In this document: positions 1 through 6,652 of the stretch, piece after piece
How the letters are laid out: each line of letters starts with the position of its first letter
How positions within the stretch are numbered: position 1 is the first letter of the stretch
Assembly (NCBI GenBank): GCA_021795795.1
Contig: JAJYPA010000121.1
Span: forward strand, 1-17,722
Source: Pseudomonadota bacterium
Lineage (GTDB): Bacteria; Pseudomonadota; Gammaproteobacteria; Halothiobacillales; Halothiobacillaceae
Direction of reading: 5' to 3'
Length of the DNA stretch: 17,722 nucleotides
The notes under the pieces: generated by a model
Told to the model about the DNA's origin: nothing
Databases searched by the model: none
The model's input: the letters and a program-made list of their open reading frames with translations, nothing else
Program-made: the position numbers and the translations under genes

Positions 1-2
1 CC

Positions 3-185
3 CGCTACTACCAGCTCAACAGCGTAGGGCGGGCGATCTGGGAATTGCTGAAGGAGCCGGTTACACAGGATGAAATCGTGGGAAGCCTGGTGCGACGCTA
101 CGAAATTGAACCCGCCGATTGCGAACGCGAGGTCATGGAATTCCTCGAACGCCTCAGCCTGGACGGGCTGGTTGTCCTTGTCTAA
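3..185 (+). CDS. PqqD-family RiPP leader-binding protein (lasso B1), C-terminal part
   Basis: The reading frame is open from the window edge to a TAA and gives the last 60 residues of a PqqD-like RiPP recognition element. These small winged-helix proteins bind the leader of a RiPP precursor and hand it to the B2 peptidase and the C synthetase. The visible part has the family pattern: 'YYQLNSVGRAIWELL' (the LN-x-vG-x-xIW-x-LL signature), then 'T-x-DEIVGSLVRRY', then a final helix ending 'FLERLSLDGLVVL'. The N-terminus is outside the window, so it could be a stand-alone B1 or the tail of a larger fusion. Its stop overlaps the start region of the next gene, as expected of a B1-B2 pair. The family call is strong. 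The lasso assignment rests on the B2, C and precursor genes beside it. Confidence 0.88.
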   Translation, partial: RYYQLNSVGRAIWELLKEPVTQDEIVGSLVRRYEIEPADCEREVMEFLERLSLDGLVVLV

Positions 186-618
186 AGCGCTCTCCGCACT
201 GGCTCACTTCAGCAAACGCCCGTTCGCGGAGCAGCGCATTCTGTTCCAGGCGGCCATGGCACTAGTTAGAGCACGCTGCCTGCTCCGCTTCCAATCCCTC
301 GAGAAGTTGCTGTCGGCTCCTACGGAAATTGACGGAAAGCCAAACCCGCAACAAAGACAGAAGGCCATGGCTGTAAAAGGCGCCCTCAGCACCATTGCCC
401 GTCACCTGCCGGGCAGAGCCAGTTGCCTGCATCAGGCACTGGCGGCGCACTACCTGTTCCATAAGCATCGCATTGCCGGCTACCTGTTTATCGGCTTTCG
501 CCTGGACCAGAACGGGCAGGCTGAGGGGCATGCCTGGGTACGTCATGACGATCTGATTGTCTGCGGGGCACCTGTAGACGGGTTTGTCGTGGCCTCGATT
601 CACAGGATAGGACGATGA
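178..618 (+). CDS. Lasso peptide B2 protein (transglutaminase-like leader peptidase)
   Basis: This is a cysteine protease of the transglutaminase-like core family, which in lasso pathways removes the leader from the precursor bound by B1. With the start used here (146 residues) the triad candidates are Cys83 in 'GRASCLHQAL', His118 in 'GHAWVR' and an Asp just after it (about 124-125). The N-terminal part 'RILFQAAMALVRARCLL' is the usual helical segment of B2 proteins, and the length is normal for the family. There is no ATG at a sensible place. The frame is open far upstream inside B1, but homology begins only near the B1 stop, so I chose TTG at 178; TTG at 172 is equally possible. The end overlaps the C gene as ATGA, which suggests translational coupling. 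Confidence 0.85.
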   Translation: MSKALSALAHFSKRPFAEQRILFQAAMALVRARCLLRFQSLEKLLSAPTEIDGKPNPQQRQKAMAVKGALSTIARHLPGRASCLHQALAAHYLFHKHRIAGYLFIGFRLDQNGQAEGHAWVRHDDLIVCGAPVDGFVVASIHRIGR

Positions 619-2525
619 GCCTGATCGGCGGCGTTTTCCTGCCCAATAGCGGCGACTCAGGGCAAGCGCTGTCGCTGATCGATGGACACCTCTCCCAATT
701 CCCCCACGACCGCAAAAAACAATGGGTACAGGGACCGGTTGCCCTGGCGGTTCTGCAACGGGAAGTCACCCCGGAAGACTTCGATGAAACCCAGCCCGAA
801 CTGCTGGACAATGGGCTGGCGATGGCCTTCGACGGTCGTATCGATGAGCGCACAGAACTCCTTGAGCGGCTGGACATCGACAGCCAGGCCAGGAAAAACA
901 TAACCGATTCCCGGCTGTTTGCCGCAGCTTTCGAAAAGTGGGGCGAAAATACCGGCAGGCATGTCATCGGTGACTATGCCTGCGCGGTATGGAATCAAAA
1001 CAACCAGGAACTCACGCTGTTTACAGACAGTATGGGCAACCGCCCCCTGTTCTGGGCAGCACTGCCCAACGGCGGCATCGCTTTTTCCTCCCATATTACG
1101 GCGCTGACGAAACTGGAAGGCATCTCACTGGAAATCGACGAATACTGGGTAGCAGACTTTCTCACCATGACCCATCTGGATGCCGACAGAACCGCCTATC
1201 AGGGCATCAGGCAACTACCCCAGGCGCATTGCCTGAAAGCGACCCCGCATCGAATCCATGAAGCGCGGCGCTACTGGTGCCTTCGCGATGACATCAAGCC
1301 GCTGAACCTCCCCAAGGCGCAGGATTACTATGACCATTTTCTCGAAGTCTTCGAACGTGCGATAGCCGACCGGCTGCGCTACCGGAAAGATGTGCCGGTA
1401 ACGACCATGCTGTCGGGTGGCCTCGACTCCAGCTCCATTACGGCCGCCATGACGAGGAACCGACAAAACAGGGGTCAGAAAATTGTCGCGGTAAGCTCGC
1501 TATTGCCGGATGAAAACAATACCCCATATCAGGATGAAAGTGCGTTTATCAACAGCCTGTTAGGCCTGTATCCCGATATCCGGGGAATCCCGGTTTACGC
1601 GGAAGGCGTGGATTTTCTTTCGGAAATCGACCGGGCATTGGCGATTTTCGGGCAGCCGACCCGCGATGGCTTCTATTACAGAACCTTCGCCCTTCTTGAA
1701 ACCGCTTCCGGGCAGGGTGCTAAATTATTGTTCACAGGCATGGGTGGTGATATTTTTGCCAGCGCCGCATTGAATCAGGCCATTCCGAAAATTCTGCACG
1801 CATTGAATATCAGGGAAGCTTTTACTTACCTGCATAAGGAATCCGGCGCAACGGGACGCCATCCGTTCAGAATGGTGCTTGCTCAATTATTGCGGCCCCG
1901 ACTGTCCGGGCTGGCTGGAAGGGCTGGCTTATTCAGGAGATATAAAGCGGGTCAATACCTGGACAGATTGGGTATAAAGCCGCAAAGGGACTTTTCCGAC
2001 AGGGTGCAGTTGAATGACCGTATCGAACGAGCGGACACCCCACCAGGGATCCGCCATCCTGAAAAGTTATGGGAAACCGAGGAACGCAGGTGTCAATCTG
2101 GCACGATAACACAAGTCTCATCACTGCTTTCCATGGCGGGTCTAGGGTTCGATCTCGATGTGACCAACCCGCTTTTCGATCGCAGAGTTATAGCAACTTC
2201 CAGCAGCATCCCGCTGGTGATCCGCCGGCCTGCCGGCAACCCCAGGGCTCTGCTTCGTGAGAGTGCCAGACCGCTGCTCCCCGAAGAAATCTACCGGCGA
2301 ACGACAAAGGGGGCGTTTTGCCCCGATTACCCGTTAAGGGCGTCCCGTGCGATCGGAAGGCTGACAGCGGAAAATACAATACCTTTGGAAAGCGCGTACC
2401 TGGAATCAGGCGACCATAATTCCAGAAGGTTAAAACAGGCTCACACACAAAACAAAGACGTAAAGGCAATAACTAGCCGGTTATTGCCTTTCATGCTCGA
2501 ATACTGGCTGAAGAAATGTCGTTAG
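615..2525 (+). CDS. Lasso peptide macrolactam synthetase (asparagine synthetase-like, C protein)
   Basis: This 636-residue protein has the two-domain layout of asparagine synthetase B, adapted in lasso pathways to activate an Asp or Glu side chain with ATP and join it to the N-terminal amine of the core. The N-terminal domain starts 'MSLIGGVFLP': the glutaminase Cys2 of true AsnB is Ser, so no glutamine hydrolysis is expected, as in known lasso cyclases. The PP-loop 'SGGLDSS' is at residues 267-273. The second nucleotide-site motif reads 'GMGGDI' (375-380), where AsnB usually has GGDE. The start ATG overlaps the B2 stop by four bases. The stop overlaps the stop of the oppositely directed precursor gene. 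Nearby B1, B2 and precursor make the lasso role much more likely than asparagine synthesis. Confidence 0.88.
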   Translation: MSLIGGVFLPNSGDSGQALSLIDGHLSQFPHDRKKQWVQGPVALAVLQREVTPEDFDETQPELLDNGLAMAFDGRIDERTELLERLDIDSQARKNITDSRLFAAAFEKWGENTGRHVIGDYACAVWNQNNQELTLFTDSMGNRPLFWAALPNGGIAFSSHITALTKLEGISLEIDEYWVADFLTMTHLDADRTAYQGIRQLPQAHCLKATPHRIHEARRYWCLRDDIKPLNLPKAQDYYDHFLEVFERAIADRLRYRKDVPVTTMLSGGLDSSSITAAMTRNRQNRGQKIVAVSSLLPDENNTPYQDESAFINSLLGLYPDIRGIPVYAEGVDFLSEIDRALAIFGQPTRDGFYYRTFALLETASGQGAKLLFTGMGGDIFASAALNQAIPKILHALNIREAFTYLHKESGATGRHPFRMVLAQLLRPRLSGLAGRAGLFRRYKAGQYLDRLGIKPQRDFSDRVQLNDRIERADTPPGIRHPEKLWETEERRCQSGTITQVSSLLSMAGLGFDLDVTNPLFDRRVIATSSSIPLVIRRPAGNPRALLRESARPLLPEEIYRRTTKGAFCPDYPLRASRAIGRLTAENTIPLESAYLESGDHNSRRLKQAHTQNKDVKAITSRLLPFMLEYWLKKCR

Positions 2526-2662
2526 GAAAGAACAGCGAGATCTCCGCCTAGGAGACCTGCGCCGTTGATATCCTTCTTGGCATCAAAAACCTGCACTTCG
2601 GGCTTAACCCACTGTTCGCGCTGTTCCTGCGACAGTATGTCATTACTTGATGTATTATCCAT
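2522..2662 (-). CDS. Lasso peptide precursor (paeninodin-like leader, 46 aa)
   Basis: This small gene encodes 46 residues. Residues 18-32, 'WVKPEVQVFDAKKDI', line up without gaps with the paeninodin leader segment 'YSKPSLEVLDVHQTM' as I recall it: the aromatic residue, Lys-Pro, the hydrophobic residue two further on, Val and Asp all match. This segment is what B1 and B2 recognise. The alignment puts the cleavage after Ile32, giving a core NGAGLLGGDLAVLS with Asp9 as macrolactam acceptor. Cutting one residue later would give Gly1 and Asp8. The usual Thr at -2 is Asp here. The core ends in Ser, as in paeninodin, whose C-terminal Ser is phosphorylated. The start has AGGAG at 2672-2676 nine bases upstream. 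An ATG at 2670 lies in another frame and too close to that site. The gene is convergent with C and the stops overlap. Confidence 0.82.
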   Translation of the reverse strand: MDNTSSNDILSQEQREQWVKPEVQVFDAKKDINGAGLLGGDLAVLS

Positions 2663-2671
2663 TTGGTCATT

Positions 2672-2676
2672 CTCCT
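2672..2676 (-). promoter_or_regulatory. Ribosome binding site of the lasso precursor
   Basis: AGGAG (read on the minus strand) lies nine bases before the ATG at 2662. It decides the start, because the nearer ATG at 2670 is only about one base away and opens a different, unrelated frame. Confidence 0.7.
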
Positions 2677-2682
2677 CTAACG

Positions 2683-2710
2683 GGCGGCATCTATCAAGGT
2701 AGATGCCGCC
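2683..2710. promoter_or_regulatory. 11-bp perfect inverted repeat in the precursor 5' leader
   Basis: GGCGGCATCTA (2683-2693) is repeated in perfect inverse at 2700-2710, with a six-base loop, TCAAGG. On the minus strand it ends six bases before the AGGAG of the precursor, so it would form a stable hairpin in the 5' untranslated leader. It has no T-run on the minus strand, so it is not a terminator for that direction. Possible roles are mRNA stabilisation, control of translation, a protein operator, or the first stem of a two-stem terminator for the + strand transcript. The repeat is seen directly; the roles are inferred. Confidence 0.6.
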
Positions 2711-2730
2711 TCCCTGAAATAGGGATTTTT
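2711..2730 (+). terminator. Possible rho-independent terminator of the B1-B2-C transcript
   Basis: TCCCT-GAAAT-AGGGA is followed directly by TTTTT on the + strand. The five-pair stem is weak alone, but it stacks directly behind the 11-bp stem at 2683-2710. If used, the + strand operon mRNA would run about 200 bases past the C stop and cover the whole precursor gene in antisense. Confidence 0.45.
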
Positions 2731-2841
2731 GATGTTACTCTGTATACGGTAGATTTGTCCAACCGAAAAAACGAATATAAACCAGCCCAGTAACCTATAA
2801 AGCTGTACCCCGTCCCGGATTCCCGGTATAACAGGCCGTAT

Positions 2842-3077
2842 GGAATCGACAAATCCTTCAATCACATGCTCGCAGATATCCAGTTGCGCTTGGTCGAACA
2901 CAACGAAGAGACACACTATCAGGCCCTGATGGCGGTTCACCATTATCTGGGTGCGCCCCCAAGATTGATGAAACGCTGTGGTACATCGCTCGCAGGCATG
3001 ATCAGTGGGTAGCGCAGATCAGCATGTCGGCGGCAGCCCTGAAATGCGGCGTACGCGACCGATGGATCGGCTGGGAA
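2842..3077 (+). pseudogene. DUF4338 (DruA/transposase-like) remnant, frameshifted and truncated
   Basis: Two frames joined by a shift at the run of five C at 2956-2960 together read like the middle of a DUF4338 protein. The first frame ends '...YQALMAVHHYLG'. The second carries 'ETLWYIARRHDQWVA', 'SAAALKCGVRDRWIGW'. The HHYLG and RDRWIGW blocks are hallmarks of this family, which includes DruA of Druantia and many mobile-element proteins. The N-terminal portion and everything after the WIGW block are missing, so it cannot be functional. It fills the gap between the lasso locus and the polysaccharide cluster, which suggests past insertion and deletion at this junction. The family call comes from remembered motifs, not a search. 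Confidence 0.65.
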
Positions 3078-3144
3078 CCCTTCAACGCCTTTCGCTCCTT
3101 GGTCGGCATCGCTGGCGACGTCACCGCACAACCTATGCCGAGCT

Positions 3145-4092
3145 TTACGCCGCGAAATCACGGCTCACGTACCATTGATAAGTTTCGGCCACCCCTTCCC
3201 GCAAGGGGATGCTGGCCTGCCAGCCCAAAGAGTTGAGACGACTAACATCCAAAAGTTTGCGGGGAGTACCATCCGGTTTGCTGGTGTCGTAGACAATTTC
3301 TCCCTCGAATCCCACTACGTCGGCAACAATGGTGGCGAGATCAGCAATCGAAATATCCTGTCCAACCCCCACATTGACGATACCCTCATCGCTATAATTC
3401 TGCATGAGGAACACTGCCGCGTCGGCGAGGTCGTCGACATGCAAGAATTCCCGCAATGGCGATCCAGTGCCCCACAAAAGCACATTCTCGGCCCCCGCGA
3501 CCTTGGCCTCGTGGAATTTGCGAATCATGGCAGGCAACACATGGGAATTGTGAAGATCAAAATTGTCACCTGGCCCGTAAAGATTTGTTGGCATCAAGCT
3601 AATCGCATCGAATCCATATTGTTTCCTGTAGGCCTGGCAGAGCTTGATACCCGCGATTTTTGCGATGGCATACCATTCATTGGTAGGCTCTAGCGGACCC
3701 GTCAGCAGGTATTCTTCCTTGATGGGTTGCGGCGACATCCGGGGATAAATGCAGGACGACCCCAGAAAAACCAATTTGCGCACGCCATGCCGCAATGCGG
3801 CGTCGATGACGTTATTCTGGATCACCAGATTGCTATAAATGAAGTCCGCCGGATACGTGCTGTTGGCAAGGATTCCACCCACCTTTGCGGCAGCAAGAAA
3901 TAAGTGGCTGGGCTGATGGGCAAGGAGGTAAGCGTTGACGGCCGCCTGGTCGGTAAGATCCAGCTCTCCATGGCTGGGTAGGAGCAAATTTGTAAATCCG
4001 GCGGTTTGCAGACGACGTACGATAGCCGATCCCACCAAGCCTCGGCATCCTGCTATAAAAATTGGGTCATTCGGTTGCATTGCATTATCCAT
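3145..4092 (-). CDS. fcl: GDP-L-fucose synthase (GDP-4-keto-6-deoxymannose 3,5-epimerase/4-reductase)
   Basis: This 315-residue extended SDR enzyme converts GDP-4-keto-6-deoxy-D-mannose to GDP-L-fucose with NADPH, in the cytoplasm. The nucleotide-binding loop 'GCRGLVG' is at 15-21. The catalytic set is present: Ser/Cys in 'GSSCIYP' (about 111-116) and Tyr141/Lys145 in 'YAIAK'. The 'NLYGPGDNFDLHNSHVLPA' block (19 residues) is highly typical of Fcl/WcaG. The frame is open further upstream, inside the preceding glycosyltransferase, but the likely ATG at 4092 overlaps that gene's stop (ATGGATAA); ATG at 4080 is an alternative. It is the last intact gene of the minus-strand run. Its substrate producer, Gmd, is not in the window. 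Confidence 0.93.
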   Translation of the reverse strand: MDNAMQPNDPIFIAGCRGLVGSAIVRRLQTAGFTNLLLPSHGELDLTDQAAVNAYLLAHQPSHLFLAAAKVGGILANSTYPADFIYSNLVIQNNVIDAALRHGVRKLVFLGSSCIYPRMSPQPIKEEYLLTGPLEPTNEWYAIAKIAGIKLCQAYRKQYGFDAISLMPTNLYGPGDNFDLHNSHVLPAMIRKFHEAKVAGAENVLLWGTGSPLREFLHVDDLADAAVFLMQNYSDEGIVNVGVGQDISIADLATIVADVVGFEGEIVYDTSKPDGTPRKLLDVSRLNSLGWQASIPLREGVAETYQWYVSRDFAA

Positions 4093-5362
4093 TGTCTTTA
4101 CAAGCCTTAAGGCTTGCCCCCTTGGCGATTGAAAACAAATCCGCTTCAAATGTGGCCATGATATGGTCCCTGTCTAAAAACTCTTCGGCATAAGCGCGGG
4201 CCCGACGACCACAGGATTCACGTAGATCCCCATCGTCGGCCAGATGCTTGATGGCAGCAGTCAGTGCCGTAGCGTCGTCGGGTGGTGTGACAAGGCCGGT
4301 ATTCGCGCCCGCGACCACATCGTGTAATGCCGTGCCGGAATCCACGGTAGCCACGCAGACACGCCCGGCAGCGAGAATATTGGTAAGCTTGGAGGGCATC
4401 ACCAGGTCTGCAGCATCGCGACGTTGTACCACCAGGTGGATGTCGCCCGCTGCTAGCATCTCCGATAAACGCTCCACCGGTTGCACCGGTATAAAACGCA
4501 AATTCGTCAGGCCCTTTGCATCCGCCAGTTCTTCAAGCCTGGGCCGGGTGCCGCCATCCCCCGCCATGAGAAATTGAATGCGTGGCGCATCCGCGCACAG
4601 TTCTGCGGCTTCCAGCACACTCTCCAAGCCTTGCTTCTGACCCATATTGCCGGCATACAGCACGAGAACGGTGTCGGCCCCATAACCGAGTTCATGACGG
4701 AAGCCGTTCATCCGAAGGCCGGGTTGCACTGCCTTGATGTCTGCCCAGTTGGGAAACAGCCAGGTTTGAGCCTCTGGTGTGCCCTTGTCGACGATGCGTT
4801 GTCGCATGGCCTCGGTGATGGTCGCTACGCGGGTAGCGCGACGCAGCAAGAAAGCTTCGACCCAATATAATGTGCGGCCAATCGCGCCACCAGGCAGCAT
4901 CCCTAATCGCAAGGCCGCATCCAATTGCAGATCTTGTACATGCAACACCCAGGGAACCCCTCTGATCCAGCCATAGAGCAATGGCCAGACACCAATCTGC
5001 ATAGGGGGCATCACCGCAATGATCACATCGGGTTTTTGTCGGCTCAAAAAAAGCGGTAACCAGTACCGCGTTACGCTTATGGTAAAAGTGGTTTCCAAAA
5101 GGATACGTGTTTTTGCCCGTAGCTGAGAAGCCGGAGGCACATAGTGACGGGCTCGGTGCACTTGTACGCCAAGCAGATTCTCCGTGCGATAACGGAAATT
5201 ACCATAATCATCAGCTACTTGCCACTGCGGATAATGGGGCAGCCCACATACGGCCTGCACCTGATGACCATGCGCAGAAAGCCAGGCAGCCATTTCACCG
5301 GTATATTTACCTATGCCAGTAAGCTCTGGAGCATAGTTCAGCCCATATACCAAGATTTTCAT
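4085..5362 (-). CDS. WcaI-like family 4 glycosyltransferase
   Basis: This 425-residue GT-B fold glycosyltransferase resembles WcaI, the colanic-acid fucosyltransferase-type enzyme. The N-terminal segment has 'ILVYGLNYAPELTGIGKYT' (residues 3-21), and further on 'LPHYPQW' and 'PDVIIAVMPP' appear. The donor-side domain has 'ADLVMPSKLTNILAAG', the form seen in WcaI proteins in place of the usual E-x7-E motif. Start: ATG at 5362 is preceded by AAAGGTG with good spacing; a GTG four codons upstream sits inside that site and is unlikely. It ends by overlapping fcl, which fits transfer of fucose or a related 6-deoxyhexose. The acceptor cannot be inferred. A truncated N-terminal relative lies just upstream (5729-5917). 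Confidence 0.88.
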   Translation of the reverse strand: MKILVYGLNYAPELTGIGKYTGEMAAWLSAHGHQVQAVCGLPHYPQWQVADDYGNFRYRTENLLGVQVHRARHYVPPASQLRAKTRILLETTFTISVTRYWLPLFLSRQKPDVIIAVMPPMQIGVWPLLYGWIRGVPWVLHVQDLQLDAALRLGMLPGGAIGRTLYWVEAFLLRRATRVATITEAMRQRIVDKGTPEAQTWLFPNWADIKAVQPGLRMNGFRHELGYGADTVLVLYAGNMGQKQGLESVLEAAELCADAPRIQFLMAGDGGTRPRLEELADAKGLTNLRFIPVQPVERLSEMLAAGDIHLVVQRRDAADLVMPSKLTNILAAGRVCVATVDSGTALHDVVAGANTGLVTPPDDATALTAAIKHLADDGDLRESCGRRARAYAEEFLDRDHIMATFEADLFSIAKGASLKACKDNG

Positions 5363-5728
5363 CTGGTCATTCACCTTTTTGCGGCGGCAAAATTACTCCC
5401 TTACAACTGCACCACACAGAGTTTAACGTCTGACGCGTCAACTCATCTATTTTATGGTTTTTATAATCCTCAGTGAAGGCACGGAAAATGTCAACACGAT
5501 TTATCCATCATAAGACTTGCGCATATCAATCGGTTGACCACACAAGTATAACCGCAGCTGGGCTTCGGGGAAAACTTCGGCCACGAAGCAGATGCACCAA
5601 GATGCCTCCAACCAATTACAGGCATAGTTCTACGCGGGGCGATTCGGCTTCGGCATGCGGCAGCGGTGGCGCAAAATCTTCCAGCGCGCCCAGATCCACG
5701 AACTCTGGCGTACGACGAGATATCGTGG
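5363..5728. other. Non-coding or degraded stretch between two WcaI-like sequences
   Basis: No convincing gene is seen on either strand. The minus-strand frame with '...FVDLGALEDFAPPLP' (about 5640-5750) has protein-like composition and may be a fragment of an unrelated gene, but I cannot name it. A TTGACA-like hexamer occurs on the minus strand at 5489-5494; its nearest -10-like sequence is too far away (20-23 bases). The region is best read as debris left by rearrangement between the relic and the intact glycosyltransferase. Confidence 0.5.
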
Positions 5729-5917
5729 CTACCGGGACCTTATCCTTGTCAGTAACCGATGGTGACGGGCACATGAAGCCCCGTTCTTTTGCAGCAACTT
5801 CCGCCAGTGGTGCCCCGCATGTCCCGGCACGGCCAGCCATTCCGCCATCTCGCCGGTGTGCTTGCCGATGCCGACAGGTTCTGAGTCGTGGTTGAGGCTG
5901 TAGAGAAGGTTTCTCAT
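5729..5917 (-). pseudogene. Truncated WcaI-like glycosyltransferase, N-terminal relic
   Basis: The first 34 or so residues align with the N-terminus of the intact WcaI-like protein downstream: 'YSLNHDSEPVGIGKHTGEM' here against 'YGLNYAPELTGIGKYTGEM' there, followed by 'WL'. It even keeps a start ATG with AAGGAA seven bases upstream and lies ten bases after the FkbM gene, so it occupies a normal operon position. After about residue 34 the similarity is lost and the frame ends at 5729, leaving no acceptor or donor domain. It is either a decayed earlier glycosyltransferase or the residue of a partial duplication. Confidence 0.65.
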
Positions 5918-5927
5918 TAGAATTTCC

Positions 5928-6647
5928 TTAACCAGCAGCGGAAAAGAGAAAATCTGCCTGAACCGATTTTCCCCGATCGTCATAAGCCATGTTATAGACG
6001 CCGGTCAATTTGAAAGCATGTTCACGCAACCAGGCAATCACTTCATCCGCCATAGACTGGCCTTCATACAAGGGCAAGAAGGAGCACTCGCAATATATCC
6101 AAGCAAACTGATCCAAAAGCTCCTCAGATCCCTGTAAGGCCTCAAGCTCGTAACCCTGCACATCAAGCTTGAGCAATGCAGGCTTTCGTATAGTAGCAAG
6201 AGGTATCAGATTAGCAAGGCGATCAGTCTCGACGGTTGTCACGCTAGACTCTTGCGTTCCAGGAAAAATCCGACTTTGCGCATCGCCTATCGGCAGCAAG
6301 GATGAAGAGTCATCCCTCGCCGAAACGTGCATCACCTGCTGGCCGGACCTGGTCCCGATGGCGACTGAATGCAACAGCACATTGGTGTCAAGCGCAAAAA
6401 CCGCACGGAAGATACCTGCTGGGCCGGGTAATGGCTCGAAAGCTACAATATTTGCCTTGGGGAAGAGGTGACGCGCCATGAGCGAGAACTGGCCTTTATT
6501 TGCACCAATATCAATGACCGTTCGGCAATCCAATCCTGAAAGAGCGGATTCATGCTCCACGGATGCCGCGACCCGGTGATGAAGCATCGCCCCGGCAATA
6601 CCGGGTTTATTCAAAACTTGCCATGCTTTATGCAACTTGCTCATCAT
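5928..6647 (-). CDS. FkbM-family methyltransferase
   Basis: This 239-residue class I SAM-dependent methyltransferase belongs to the FkbM (Methyltransf_21) family, whose members often O-methylate sugars in polysaccharide clusters. The SAM-binding motif 'DIGANKGQF' is at 46-54, followed by the acidic 'AFEPLPG' segment and, later, 'KPALLKLDVQGYELEALQG', the most characteristic FkbM block. Two tandem ATG codons (6647 and 6644) can serve as start; only a weak GAGG precedes them. It begins five bases after the upstream glycosyltransferase, so both are surely co-transcribed. The likely role is O-methylation of a glycan residue; the position cannot be predicted. Confidence 0.9.
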   Translation of the reverse strand: MMSKLHKAWQVLNKPGIAGAMLHHRVAASVEHESALSGLDCRTVIDIGANKGQFSLMARHLFPKANIVAFEPLPGPAGIFRAVFALDTNVLLHSVAIGTRSGQQVMHVSARDDSSSLLPIGDAQSRIFPGTQESSVTTVETDRLANLIPLATIRKPALLKLDVQGYELEALQGSEELLDQFAWIYCECSFLPLYEGQSMADEVIAWLREHAFKLTGVYNMAYDDRGKSVQADFLFSAAG

Positions 6648-6652
6648 AAGAT

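Noticed and set aside
2538..2557. Inverted repeat TCTCC/GGAGA within the core-encoding region of the precursor
   Set aside because: Five pairs only, inside coding sequence for a Gly-Leu-rich core; likely a by-product of codon content.
2663..2670. ATG at 2670 as the precursor start
   Set aside because: It is in a different frame from the lasso-like product and only about one base from the AGGAG, too close for initiation.
2677..2943. An 88-codon minus-strand open frame with a hydrophobic stretch, just upstream of the precursor
   Set aside because: It spans the hairpin and overlaps the DUF4338 remnant in antisense, has no ribosome site, and its hydrophobic region is AT-rich non-coding DNA. No family resemblance.
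5461..5494. Minus-strand TTGACA followed by GATTATAAAA as a promoter for the WcaI-like gene
   Set aside because: The hexamers are separated by about 20-23 bases, beyond the usual 16-18, so I do not call it a promoter.
5473..5895. A 140-codon + strand frame in the gap before the FkbM gene
   Set aside because: Low-complexity Ser/Arg/Ala-rich product, antisense to the WcaI-like relic; composition typical of a shadow frame.
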